Assembly (NCBI RefSeq): GCF_046764005.1
Contig: NZ_JBKOFW010000008.1
Location: 1-64,000, forward strand
Direction: 5' to 3'
Source of the DNA: Oryzobacter faecalis
Lineage (GTDB): Bacteria; Actinomycetota; Actinomycetes; Actinomycetales; Dermatophilaceae
DNA: 64,000 nucleotides
Below, piece by piece: positions 1 through 7,346 of this stretch. Position 1 is the first letter of the stretch. Each line of letters starts with the position of its first letter. The notes under the pieces were generated by a model. It saw only the letters and a program-made list of their open reading frames with translations, did no database searches and was not told the origin of the DNA. Position numbers and translations under genes: made by a program.

Positions 1-303
1 GAGGAGGTCGGCGGCGTCGATCGCGACGTGACCCGGGGCGCGGACGACCTCGGTGATCGTGCCGTCCTCGGCCCACTCGCCCTCGACCGCCGCCAACGCC
101 GCGATCGCGCCGTCCTGCACCGCGGCCGCGGCGTTGGCCACCGCCTGCGCGGCCGCGACGACGCAGGCCAGCTCCTCACGGGTCGCGGCGGTTCGCAGGG
201 TCAGCTCGGCCAGTTCGGTGGACATCGACGCAAGGACGGCGGCCACGTCATGGTCGACGGCTGCGCCCATGACGTCGGCGCTCTGCCCGTGCTGGCTGTT
301 CAT
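1..303 (-). CDS. DUF222/HNH endonuclease family protein, N-terminal part (runs off the window)
   Basis: The reading frame begins at ATG 303, behind an AAGGGGGAG ribosome site, and continues to base 1 without a stop, giving 101 residues. The protein is alanine-rich and helical, with the stretch EWAEDGTITEVVRAPGHVA near its cut end. That pattern is typical of DUF222-domain proteins, which in actinobacteria usually carry a C-terminal HNH nuclease domain (related to the mycobacterial 13E12 repeat family). The HNH part lies outside the window, so nuclease activity is inferred from family knowledge. An SOS-like box overlaps the -35 element upstream, so induction by DNA damage is likely. Confidence 0.7.
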   Translation of the reverse strand, partial: MNSQHGQSADVMGAAVDHDVAAVLASMSTELAELTLRTAATREELACVVAAAQAVANAAAAVQDGAIAALAAVEGEWAEDGTITEVVRAPGHVAIDAADLL

Positions 304-328
304 GGCTCCCCCTTCCCCTGTGGGATCG

Positions 329-357
329 AGCCTACCCGTTCAATACAGTTCGCACAA
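329..357 (-). promoter_or_regulatory. Promoter of the DUF222/HNH gene
   Basis: On the minus strand, -35 TTGTGC (357-352) is followed by a 17-base spacer and -10 TAGGCT (334-329). Transcription would start near base 322, leaving a leader of about 20 bases with the AAGGGGGAG ribosome site. The rest of the 304-569 spacer, down to the end of the RDD gene at 570, shows no other gene. Confidence 0.55.
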
Positions 358-365
358 GTGTTCGA
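350..365 (-). promoter_or_regulatory. LexA (SOS) box-like palindrome
   Basis: The 16 bases read TCGCACAAGTGTTCGA. The mycobacterial/Bacillus-type LexA site is TCGAAC-N4-GTTCGA, so only one of the 12 conserved positions differs. It overlaps the -35 hexamer of the promoter for the DUF222/HNH gene, where a repressor would block RNA polymerase. Several mycobacterial 13E12-family genes are known LexA targets, which fits. LexA binding itself is inferred. Confidence 0.6.
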
Positions 366-569
366 GTCTGCGAATGTCGCTGCATCACAGGCAAATTGGT
401 GCGGTCCGTGCCTCGCGAGCACCGCGGTGAGGCACCTTCGGAGCGCAACCCCCTGCACTCCCATCCGCAGCGTCTAAGACGGGATCCCCCGAGAAGCCGG
501 GCAGCCCGCGACACCGGCGCCGCGTCCTCGACCACGCATGAGCGCCGAACGGAGACGACCGGAGGAGGG

Positions 570-1427
570 TCAGCCCTTGAGGACGACCACCGTGTCGGCG
601 ACCTTGTCGTGCAGGGTCTGCCGCTTGGGGTCCCACAGCAGCCACGCGGGGTCGATGACGTTCAGCACCGTCGCCGCGACCCCGAGCAGCGGCACGAACG
701 ACATCGCGGACGCGAGCAGCGAGACGACCTGGCGCCGTAGCGCCGTGACGAGGCCGACCGGCTCGCCGTCACCCACCCGGCGCACCACCGTCCCGAGCAG
801 CATCTTGCCCGGGGTCGCCGACTTCCAGGTGAGGAAGGCGACCTCGTAGACCAGGGTCACGACGAGGCTGACGACCGCCAGCGGGAGGATGGCCTCGGTG
901 AAGTCGGTGACGAACGCACCCGCATCCGGCTGGGCGCCACCGCGAGCCGCGTTCGCGGCCTCGTCGACGTAGCGGTCGAGGACGCCCAGGGCGTCGCCCA
1001 GCCACGGGATCGCGACGATGACGCCGAGCGCACTGGCGATGACGGAGTCGAGGATCCGGGCGAGCAGCCGGCGCCACCACTCGGCGAGGACGGCGCCGTC
1101 GGGGAGGACGTCGGTGCGCGCGCCCATCGGACCCCCGTAGGGCGAGGCGCTGCCCCAGCCCTGCGGTGCGTTGCCGCCGGCCGGGGCGCGGCCACCCGGG
1201 GGCGTCCACCCGGACGAGCCGCCGGAACCGGCAGCCGGACCACCGGCGGCCCCACCACCGGTGACCGGCGGCTGGGGCTGGACGGCACGACCGATCGTCG
1301 ACTGCTCCGCGGTCGGCGACCGTCGCGGGTTGGTGTGCGAGGTCCACACGATCCCGTCGAAGTACCGGAGCAGCTGGGGGTCGTCGGGGTCGTCGTACCA
1401 GCCCGGTCCGGTGGGGGTCTCGCTCAT
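570..1427 (-). CDS. RDD family membrane protein with N-terminal DUF2510 domain
   Basis: This 285-residue protein starts with a DUF2510 motif (GWYDDPDDPQLLRYFDG, residues 9-25) that ends near W28. A flexible Gly/Pro/Ala linker covers residues 40-105. The C-terminal RDD domain (about 115-285) has an Arg/Asp-containing first helix (RRLLARILDSVI) and further hydrophobic helices around 180-200 and 235-265. DUF2510 is a small domain found at the ends of many actinobacterial membrane proteins. RDD proteins are integral membrane proteins, some linked to ion transport, but no substrate can be assigned here. The gene is divergent from the DUF427 gene, across a 152-base spacer. Confidence 0.8.
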   Translation of the reverse strand: MSETPTGPGWYDDPDDPQLLRYFDGIVWTSHTNPRRSPTAEQSTIGRAVQPQPPVTGGGAAGGPAAGSGGSSGWTPPGGRAPAGGNAPQGWGSASPYGGPMGARTDVLPDGAVLAEWWRRLLARILDSVIASALGVIVAIPWLGDALGVLDRYVDEAANAARGGAQPDAGAFVTDFTEAILPLAVVSLVVTLVYEVAFLTWKSATPGKMLLGTVVRRVGDGEPVGLVTALRRQVVSLLASAMSFVPLLGVAATVLNVIDPAWLLWDPKRQTLHDKVADTVVVLKG

Positions 1428-1579
1428 GGGGTCAGGGTCTCACGCACACCTGACCGCTCCGTGGCGCACCCCGTCTCCCGGTGTCGTGCCCGCTCGACGG
1501 ACCCCTCGATGCCGCGGCCGCCGGGCCGTGGACGGCAGCGGCCGTTGACCCGTGCCCGGACGGGGCGGACGATCGACGG

Positions 1580-2422
1580 ATGGCGCTGCGGCTCGGTCCC
1601 CACCTCATGTCCCTCACCGGCGAGCTGCGCTGGGAACCGGTGTCGCGTCGGGTCCGCGCCGACCTCGGCGGACTCCCTGTCCTCGACACCACCGACGCGG
1701 TGCTCGTGTGGGAGCCGCGCCGCGTCGTGCCGATGTACGCCGTCCCGCCGGAGGACGTCGCCGCCACCCTCGTCCCCCGTGACGCGACACCGCTGCCCGA
1801 CCGCGCCCCGCCGGTCCTCGGGCCGGTCAACTTCGGCTGGCACACGACGCCCGGGCAGGCGTACGACGTCGTCGCCGGCGACCGGACCCTCGAGGACGCG
1901 GCGTTCGCCCCCGACGACCCGGACCTCGGGGGCCGCGTCGTCGTCGAGTGGGCGCCCTTCTCGTGGGTCGAGGAGGCCCACCCGGTGACCGGCCACCCGC
2001 ACGACCCCTTCAAGCGGATCGACCTCCTGCCCAGCGACCGGCACGTCGTCATCCGGTTCGACGGGCGCGTCCTCGCCGACACGCGGCGTGCGGTCGCCCT
2101 CTGCGAGACCCACATCCCCACGCGGTGGTACCTCCACCACGACGACGTCGTCACCGACCTGCTCGTCGGGAGCGGTTCCACCTCCACGTGCGCCTACAAG
2201 GGCCACGCGTCGTACGTGTCCCTGGACCCCGCCGCGTTCCCCGACGCGGGCCCCGCGGGCGAGGACATCGCCTGGACCTACCGCCACCCTCTCGACGAGG
2301 TCGCCGCGATCCGCGGGATGCTCGCGTTCTGGAACGAGCGGGTCGACCTCGAGCTCGACGGCGTCGTCGTCCCGCGGCCGGTCACGCCGTGGTCGTCCCT
2401 GCGCGACGCACAACGCTTCTAG
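1580..2422 (+). CDS. DUF427 domain-containing protein (two DUF427 units)
   Basis: The start chosen is ATG 1580, giving 280 residues beginning MALRLGPHLM; upstream in-frame sequence is low-complexity and unlike the family. The C-terminal half is a classic DUF427 unit: HVVIRFDGRVLADTRRAVAL, then IPTRWYLHHDDV, TSTCAYKGHASY, and AWTYRHPLDEV. The N-terminal half looks like a second, diverged copy around LGPVNFGWHTTPGQAYDVV. DUF427 proteins are small beta-rich proteins of unknown function, usually annotated as single- or double-domain hypothetical proteins. The stop codon overlaps the stop of the convergent hydrolase gene by four bases. Confidence 0.8.
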   Translation: MALRLGPHLMSLTGELRWEPVSRRVRADLGGLPVLDTTDAVLVWEPRRVVPMYAVPPEDVAATLVPRDATPLPDRAPPVLGPVNFGWHTTPGQAYDVVAGDRTLEDAAFAPDDPDLGGRVVVEWAPFSWVEEAHPVTGHPHDPFKRIDLLPSDRHVVIRFDGRVLADTRRAVALCETHIPTRWYLHHDDVVTDLLVGSGSTSTCAYKGHASYVSLDPAAFPDAGPAGEDIAWTYRHPLDEVAAIRGMLAFWNERVDLELDGVVVPRPVTPWSSLRDAQRF

Positions 2423-3093
2423 GAGGCCGCGCACGTCGCCGCGAGGGCGACCACCTCGTCGGCCACCTCCCCCGGCTCGAGCAGCAGGTGGAGGTGCAGC
2501 GCACCGGCCAGCACGTGGACCGGCCAGCCCCACGACCGTGCACGCCCGACCTCCTCGGCATAGGTCCCGCCGAACGCGAGGTAGCCACTGCGGCGCCCAC
2601 GCCATCCCTCCGGGGCCCCGAGCCGGGAGCGCGCGTACGAGAGGGGGACCCGGGGCTCATCGGCACGGATCCGCTCCAGCAGAACGGGATCCGGCACGAC
2701 GGGGGCGATGTCCTCCTCGTCCCACCAGCGCGTCCACGGTGGAAGGAAGGCATCGTCGTCGGCCATCGCGGCGAGGGCGTCGAGCAGGGCCGCGGGCGCG
2801 AGCGTGGCGTCGCCGGAGTCGGGAGGCAGCGCCGCATCGGCATAGAGGACGACGGCCCCGGGCGGCGCGACGGCCGCCGCGTACCGCCCGGCGTTGCTGT
2901 GGGCGACGACGACGTCGGGCGAGGCCCGGGCGGCGTCGGCACCGAACGCGTCCAGCACCGCCGCGGCATCCAGGGGCGCGGCGGGAGGTGACGAGACGGC
3001 GACGCCCCACCCGCGGCGCCCGAGGGCGTCCGCGAGCGGGGCGTACACGTGGGTCGGCAGGAACGGGCTGGGGAGGACGAGGGCGGACGTCAC
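2419..3093 (-). CDS. Alpha/beta-hydrolase-like protein
   Basis: The protein has 224 residues from a GTG start. After an N-terminal beta strand (LVLPSPFLP) it has a nucleophile-elbow-like AHSNAG motif near residues 64-69, where Ser would be the nucleophile, followed by VVLYADAALP. A histidine pair near the C-terminus (ALHLHLL) could supply the catalytic His. The lid region is short, so the substrate is unclear. The 3' end overlaps the convergent DUF427 gene by four bases. The fold is a moderate-confidence reading from motifs; the reaction is unknown. Confidence 0.55.
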   Translation of the reverse strand: MTSALVLPSPFLPTHVYAPLADALGRRGWGVAVSSPPAAPLDAAAVLDAFGADAARASPDVVVAHSNAGRYAAAVAPPGAVVLYADAALPPDSGDATLAPAALLDALAAMADDDAFLPPWTRWWDEEDIAPVVPDPVLLERIRADEPRVPLSYARSRLGAPEGWRGRRSGYLAFGGTYAEEVGRARSWGWPVHVLAGALHLHLLLEPGEVADEVVALAATCAAS

Positions 3094-3141
3094 CGCCCCA
3101 TCATCCGTCGCCGCGCGGCCCCCCGCCCGCGACGGGCGAGC

Positions 3142-4380
3142 TCAGAGGTTGCCGCGCTTGTCCTGCTCGCGCTCGATGGACTCGAAGAGCGCCTTGAAGT
3201 TGCCCTTGCCGAAGCCGAGCGAGCCGTGTCGCTCGATGACCTCGAAGAAGACGGTCGGGCGGTCGCCGAGCGGCTTGGTGAAGATCTGGAGCAGGTAGCC
3301 GTCCTCGTCGCGGTCGACGAGGATCCTGCGCGACTTCAGCTCCTCGATCGGCACGCGCACCTCACCGATGCGCGCGCGCAGCTCGGGGTCGTCGTAGTAG
3401 GCGTCGGGGGTGTCGAGGAACTCCACACCCTCCTTCCGCAGCTCGTCGACGGTGCGCAGGATGTCGTTGGTCGCCAGCGCGAGGTGCTGGGCGCCCGGGC
3501 CGCCGTAGAACTCGAGGTACTCGTCGATCTGGCTCTTGCGGGCCGCGATCGCCGGCTCGTTGAGGGGGAACTTCACGCGGTGGTTCCCGTTGGCGACGAC
3601 CTTGCTCATCAGCGCCGAGTAGTCGGTGGCGATGTCGTCGCCGATGAACTCGGCCATGTTCACGAAGCCCATGACCCGGTTGTAGAACGAGACCCACTCG
3701 TCCATCTTCCCGAGCTCGACGTTGCCGACGATGTGGTCGAGCGCCTGGAACAGTCGCTTGGGGGCGCCCTCGCGCTTGGCGTAGGTCGAGGACGCGGCGA
3801 CGTAGCCGGGGAGGTACGGACCGTCGTAGGTGACACCGTCGACCTGACGCTGCACCAGCGTGTGGCGGGTCTCGCCGTACGTGGCGATGGCCGCCACGCG
3901 AACCGTGCCGTGCTCGTCGGTGAGGTCCTCCGGCTCCTGGAGGACGCGGGCGCCGGCACGGCGGGCCTGCTCGATGCAGCGGTCGACGTCGGGGACCTCG
4001 AGGGAGATGTCGACGACGCCGTCACCGTGCTTGGCGTGGTGGGCGACGAGCGGGCTGTCGGCCGTGACCGCGCCCTTGACGACGAAGCGGATGGAGCCGG
4101 ACTTGAGGACGAACGCCTTGTGGTCGCGCACGCCGTGCTCGGGTCCGGTGTAGCCGACGAGCTCCATGCCCCACGCGGACTGGTAGTAGTGCGCGGTCTG
4201 GGTGGCGTTGCCGACGACGAAGACGATGGCGTCCCAGCCGGTGACCGGGAACGGGTCCCGGGTCTCGTCGTAGTCGACGAGGCCGACGAGCTGCTTGAGC
4301 TGCTGGAGGTCCAGGCCCGCCTGGCGCTCCTGCTCGGTGAGGTCGAGGTGGCTGGGAGACGTCGTCGTCGTGTCGGTCAT
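3142..4380 (-). CDS. hpd: 4-hydroxyphenylpyruvate dioxygenase
   Basis: This 412-residue enzyme converts 4-hydroxyphenylpyruvate to homogentisate, the committing step of tyrosine breakdown. It has the two vicinal-oxygen-chelate modules of the family. The three Fe(II) ligands are visible: H216 (LDHIVGN), H299 (GAQHLAL) and E380 (FFEVIER). The C-terminal helix motif GFGKGNFKALFESIE is diagnostic. Length is normal for bacterial HPD. The start is ATG 4380; a TTGCAC / 17 bases / CACAGT promoter sits immediately upstream. The Lrp-type regulator gene diverges from the same 89-base spacer and is the likely controller. No homogentisate dioxygenase gene lies in the window. Confidence 0.97.
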   Translation of the reverse strand: MTDTTTTSPSHLDLTEQERQAGLDLQQLKQLVGLVDYDETRDPFPVTGWDAIVFVVGNATQTAHYYQSAWGMELVGYTGPEHGVRDHKAFVLKSGSIRFVVKGAVTADSPLVAHHAKHGDGVVDISLEVPDVDRCIEQARRAGARVLQEPEDLTDEHGTVRVAAIATYGETRHTLVQRQVDGVTYDGPYLPGYVAASSTYAKREGAPKRLFQALDHIVGNVELGKMDEWVSFYNRVMGFVNMAEFIGDDIATDYSALMSKVVANGNHRVKFPLNEPAIAARKSQIDEYLEFYGGPGAQHLALATNDILRTVDELRKEGVEFLDTPDAYYDDPELRARIGEVRVPIEELKSRRILVDRDEDGYLLQIFTKPLGDRPTVFFEVIERHGSLGFGKGNFKALFESIEREQDKRGNL

Positions 4381-4469
4381 GCCGACACTGTGGGCGAGGC
4401 GGGCAGCCTGTGCAACGGGAGCGGTTTCGGTTGGTCAGGATGCCCAGACACTTGTCGGGCGGGGTGGGC

Positions 4470-4985
4470 ATGACGAACAATGTGACCATGGCTCGCCAGA
4501 CCGGCGTCGACGACCTCGACGCCCGCCTCATCGCCCTGTTCACCGCCGACCCGCACGTCGGCGTCCTCGGGGCGTCCCGCACGCTCGGCGTGGCGCGGGG
4601 CACCGTCCAGGCCCGGCTGGACCGACTCCAGGAGCGCGGCGTCATCAAGAGCTTCGCACCGCAGGTCGACACCGGCGCCCTCGGCTACCCGGTCACCGCC
4701 TTCTGCACGCTCGAGATCCGGCAGCGGCAGGGCCATGCGCCCGTCGTCGCCCACCTCTCGGCGATCCCCGAGGTGCTCGAGATCCACTCGATCACCGGCG
4801 TCGGCGACCTCGTCGTGCGGATCGTCGCCCGCGACAACGCCGACCTGGGCCGCGTCATCGACGAGATCATCGACGACACGCACGTCCTGCGGGCGAACAC
4901 CGCGATCTGCCTCGTCACCCACCTCGACCACCGCACCGGACCCCTCGTCGACGCGGCGGCGAGGAGTGCGCCCGACACCCCCTGA
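4470..4985 (+). CDS. Lrp/AsnC family transcriptional regulator
   Basis: This reading has 171 residues from ATG 4470; ATG 4488 is an alternative, and an upstream in-frame ATG at 4410 would fall inside the divergent promoter region. The N-terminal winged helix-turn-helix is seen in DDLDARLIALF and LGVARGTVQARLDRLQERGV. The C-terminal RAM/Lrp effector domain follows (VTAFCTLEIRQ, VLEIHSITGVGDLVVRI). Such proteins sense amino acids or related acids. Divergence from hpd suggests it controls tyrosine catabolism, probably with an aromatic amino acid or keto acid as ligand. That role is inferred from position. Confidence 0.9.
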   Translation: MTNNVTMARQTGVDDLDARLIALFTADPHVGVLGASRTLGVARGTVQARLDRLQERGVIKSFAPQVDTGALGYPVTAFCTLEIRQRQGHAPVVAHLSAIPEVLEIHSITGVGDLVVRIVARDNADLGRVIDEIIDDTHVLRANTAICLVTHLDHRTGPLVDAAARSAPDTP

Positions 4986-5001
4986 CCCCGACCGCGCGGC
5001 G

Positions 5002-5361
5002 TCAGGACTCGAGGGCCTGCATGAGGGCGAACGGCAGGTAGATCCCCGCGATGAGCAGCACCCACGCGAGGACGAGCACGCCGTAGCCCTTCGCCACGCT
5101 CGGGTCGCGCTCGCGGATGGCACGCAGCCGGCGACGGTGGCCGTGGACGGTGAGGGCGAACGAGGCGCCGAAGAACAGCAGCGCCAGCAGCGGCTCCCAC
5201 CGCTCGCTGAGCACCGACACCCCGACGAACACCGCGGAGAAGCTCACCGCGGCGGCGTAGAGCAGCAGCGTGGGACGCAGCAGGGCCCACTTCTCGAGGT
5301 CGCGGGCGTCCTCGCGGGCCGCCGGCGCCGAGGCACCCTCGGGACGCACCGGATCGCTCAC
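5002..5361 (-). CDS. Small membrane protein, last gene of the T7SS-like operon
   Basis: The 119-residue protein has a polar N-terminus, then hydrophobic segments at about 28-50 and 57-70, a basic stretch (HGHRRRLRAIRERD), and a last hydrophobic segment at about 92-113. The GTG start overlaps the stop of the preceding coiled-coil gene (GTGA), so the two are translationally coupled. No family was recognised. The operon context suggests it works with the helical, secretion-like proteins upstream. It is convergent with the Lrp gene. Confidence 0.65.
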   Translation of the reverse strand: MSDPVRPEGASAPAAREDARDLEKWALLRPTLLLYAAAVSFSAVFVGVSVLSERWEPLLALLFFGASFALTVHGHRRRLRAIRERDPSVAKGYGVLVLAWVLLIAGIYLPFALMQALES

Positions 5362-5888
5362 CAGGTGCCCCCGGTCGGCGGGGCGGGCCGCGTGGGCGGC
5401 GGCGGAGGGGGCGGCGCGGCACCCGGGCCGTCGACGTCGCTCCAGTCGCCGGGATCACCGTCGGCGTCGCGCAGGGTCGCGACCGAGCGGTAGGCCTCGC
5501 GGAACTCGGGGTCCTCCCGCTCGAGCCGGTCGACGGTCTCGCGCAGGGTGCCGGTGACCTCGGCGCGCACCGCCACGGCGCTCGGGTGCGAGTCGCGGCC
5601 GGAGACGACGTCACGCCAGGTCGTCTCGCCCCGGTCGAGGCGACGCTGCAGCTCCTGGCGCTCCGGCCCGAGCTCGCCGGAGCGCGCGGCCCGGTCGTAC
5701 TCCTCGCGCGAGTTCTCGCTCTCGGCGGCGCGCACCTCGGTGCGGATGGTCTCGAGCGCGGCGTTCACCTCGTCGACCTGCTGCTCGATGCCGGCGAGGA
5801 GGTCCTCGAGCTCGCGCGCGCTCTGCTGCATCTCGATGAGGAGCTCGTCGGCCTCGCGCTCGACGCTGCCGCGGTGGCTGTCGGTCAT
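5358..5888 (-). CDS. Coiled-coil protein with Pro-rich tail, T7SS-like operon
   Basis: This 176-residue acidic protein is almost entirely helical up to residue 145, with heptad-rich stretches (ELEDLLAGIEQQVDEVNAAL) suggesting a coiled coil. It ends in a proline tract (about 155-172). There is no signal peptide. It follows the WXG-like gene after 13 bases and overlaps the next membrane gene. No family was recognised. A cytoplasmic chaperone or assembly role for the neighbouring T7SS-like proteins is possible but is inference from context only. Confidence 0.6.
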   Translation of the reverse strand: MTDSHRGSVEREADELLIEMQQSARELEDLLAGIEQQVDEVNAALETIRTEVRAAESENSREEYDRAARSGELGPERQELQRRLDRGETTWRDVVSGRDSHPSAVAVRAEVTGTLRETVDRLEREDPEFREAYRSVATLRDADGDPGDWSDVDGPGAAPPPPPPPTRPAPPTGGTW

Positions 5889-5901
5889 CGGTCCCGTCCT
5901 G

Positions 5902-6627
5902 TCAGAAGCCCGCGTCTGCGGTGTCGTCGGCGTGGTTGCCCGCGGAGGCCTGCCGGGCCGCCACGACCGGCAGCATGAAGAAGGTGTTCATCACCTTCCA
6001 CAAGGTGGCCATGACCGCGCACGCCTTGAAGATGGGTGGGAGGACGTCGCTGAGGCTGTCGATGAGCCGCACGGCGTGACGGATCGTCTCGACCGCCTTG
6101 CGCAGGCCACCGCCGAGGGTGATGAGCTCCTTGAGGAACTTGGCGACCGTCATCGACAGCAGGATCTCCTCGACGATCGACAGTGCCGACGCCACGGCCG
6201 CGACGATCGACTTGGTCGCCGCGAGCATGTTGCCGAGCTGGCGCTCCATGAGCCGCAGCGCCTGCGCCTGCTTGGCGTGACCGCGGGCCATCTCGCCGAG
6301 CTTGTCCTCGGCGCGGGTGGCGGCCGGGGCGACCCACGTCGAGGCGACCGAGCCCTTGAGCGTGCGGTAGTTCTCGGCGATGACGTCGATGCCGCTGGCG
6401 AGCCGGCCCCACGTGTTCTTCATGTCGTCGATCGAGTTGAAGTCGCCGGCGATGGGTTTCATGATCAGCTCGAGGAGGGAGAAGCCGAGCTTCTCGCACA
6501 TCCACTCGATGCCCTGGAGGATCAGGCCGCAGTTGCCCTTGATCTCGTCGATCATCCGCCCGTAGGCGTCGCTGCCCTCCGACGCCCTGAGGAACGCGCT
6601 GGGGTCCTGGATCGCGATGGCGCTCAC
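5902..6627 (-). CDS. WXG100-like helical protein, putative type VII secretion substrate
   Basis: The 241-residue protein is predicted to be all helical. Its central hairpin region (residues 65-130) follows the WXG100 layout: a helix containing NTWGRLASGIDVIAENYRTL, a turn at STWVAPAATR (W98, with Ala-Pro where Gly is usual) and a second helix DKLGEMARGHAKQAQALRLM. A hydrophobic helical stretch (135-220) follows, as in longer ESX-associated proteins that insert in membranes. The GTG start overlaps the previous stop (GTGA). No T7SS core gene is nearby. The WXG assignment rests on pattern and is moderate. Confidence 0.55.
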   Translation of the reverse strand: MSAIAIQDPSAFLRASEGSDAYGRMIDEIKGNCGLILQGIEWMCEKLGFSLLELIMKPIAGDFNSIDDMKNTWGRLASGIDVIAENYRTLKGSVASTWVAPAATRAEDKLGEMARGHAKQAQALRLMERQLGNMLAATKSIVAAVASALSIVEEILLSMTVAKFLKELITLGGGLRKAVETIRHAVRLIDSLSDVLPPIFKACAVMATLWKVMNTFFMLPVVAARQASAGNHADDTADAGF

Positions 6628-7238
6628 TTGCCGTACCGCCTCTCGAACTCCTCGTAGTCGTCGATGTCCTCGCTCGCGTCGGACGCGTCCTGGCCGGCCT
6701 GGTAGGTGTCCTGGAACTCACCGGCGAGCGCGACCGGCGCCGTGGGGTTCGCGGTGAGCCCGTGCATGTGGCCGGGGGTGGAGCCGGGGAGGTCGACGTC
6801 GGCCTGGTCGGCGATGTCGTCGGCCAGCCCGGCGAGGCCGGCGACGTTCTTGTCCTCGGTGGTGATGGGCGGGCCGCCGGGGGTCTGCAGCCCACCGCCC
6901 GGGCCCATCGAGGCCGTCGGGGCCATGTTGACGGTGACGTCGATGCCCGACAGGCGCGTGGAGGCCTCGAGGTCGCGGTCGCGGTAGGTGTCGCGGTTGG
7001 CGCGGATCGTCTCGGCGACCGACGCGGCACACAGGCGCGCGTCCTCGAGGCCGGCGAGGACGTGCCCGTGGGCCTCCTCGTACGTGCCCTGGAAGACCTC
7101 CATGAAGCCGCAGAAGGCGCCGAAGTCGCCACAGCCCTCGGCGACGAGCGAGCGGGCGCTGCTGACGAACTCCTCCTGCCGGTCGACGGCGCGCGCGAGC
7201 GCGCCCATGCCGGCGTAGTTGACCTCGATGTCGGTCAT
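6624..7238 (-). CDS. ESX-secretion-associated-like helical protein with C-terminal YxxxE motif
   Basis: The protein has 204 residues. The first 100 form a helical, antiparallel-hairpin-like domain resembling EspC-type ESX proteins (MTDIEVNYAGMGALARAV), joined by a Gly/Pro linker (105-125) to an acidic tail. The tail contains YEEFE at 195-199, matching the YxxxD/E type VII export signal. It is the first gene of a four-gene operon; its 3' end overlaps the next gene. The ribosome site GAGGGGAG precedes ATG 7238, and a possible -10 TAGGCT lies at 7326-7321. Export by a T7SS is inferred. Confidence 0.55.
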   Translation of the reverse strand: MTDIEVNYAGMGALARAVDRQEEFVSSARSLVAEGCGDFGAFCGFMEVFQGTYEEAHGHVLAGLEDARLCAASVAETIRANRDTYRDRDLEASTRLSGIDVTVNMAPTASMGPGGGLQTPGGPPITTEDKNVAGLAGLADDIADQADVDLPGSTPGHMHGLTANPTAPVALAGEFQDTYQAGQDASDASEDIDDYEEFERRYGK

Positions 7239-7346
7239 CGTTCTCCCCTCGTGTGTCGTCCGATCCTGCCGACTCCCCCGGCCACCGCGCGATGGGGAGC
7301 GCTCCCCGCCGCGGACGGCCAGCCTATCCGGGGAGGGGCCTGCCGA

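Noticed and set aside
5002..7238. Complete ESX/type VII secretion locus
   Set aside because: No EccB, EccC, EccD, EccE or mycosin gene adjoins these four genes, so only a cargo-like module can be claimed.
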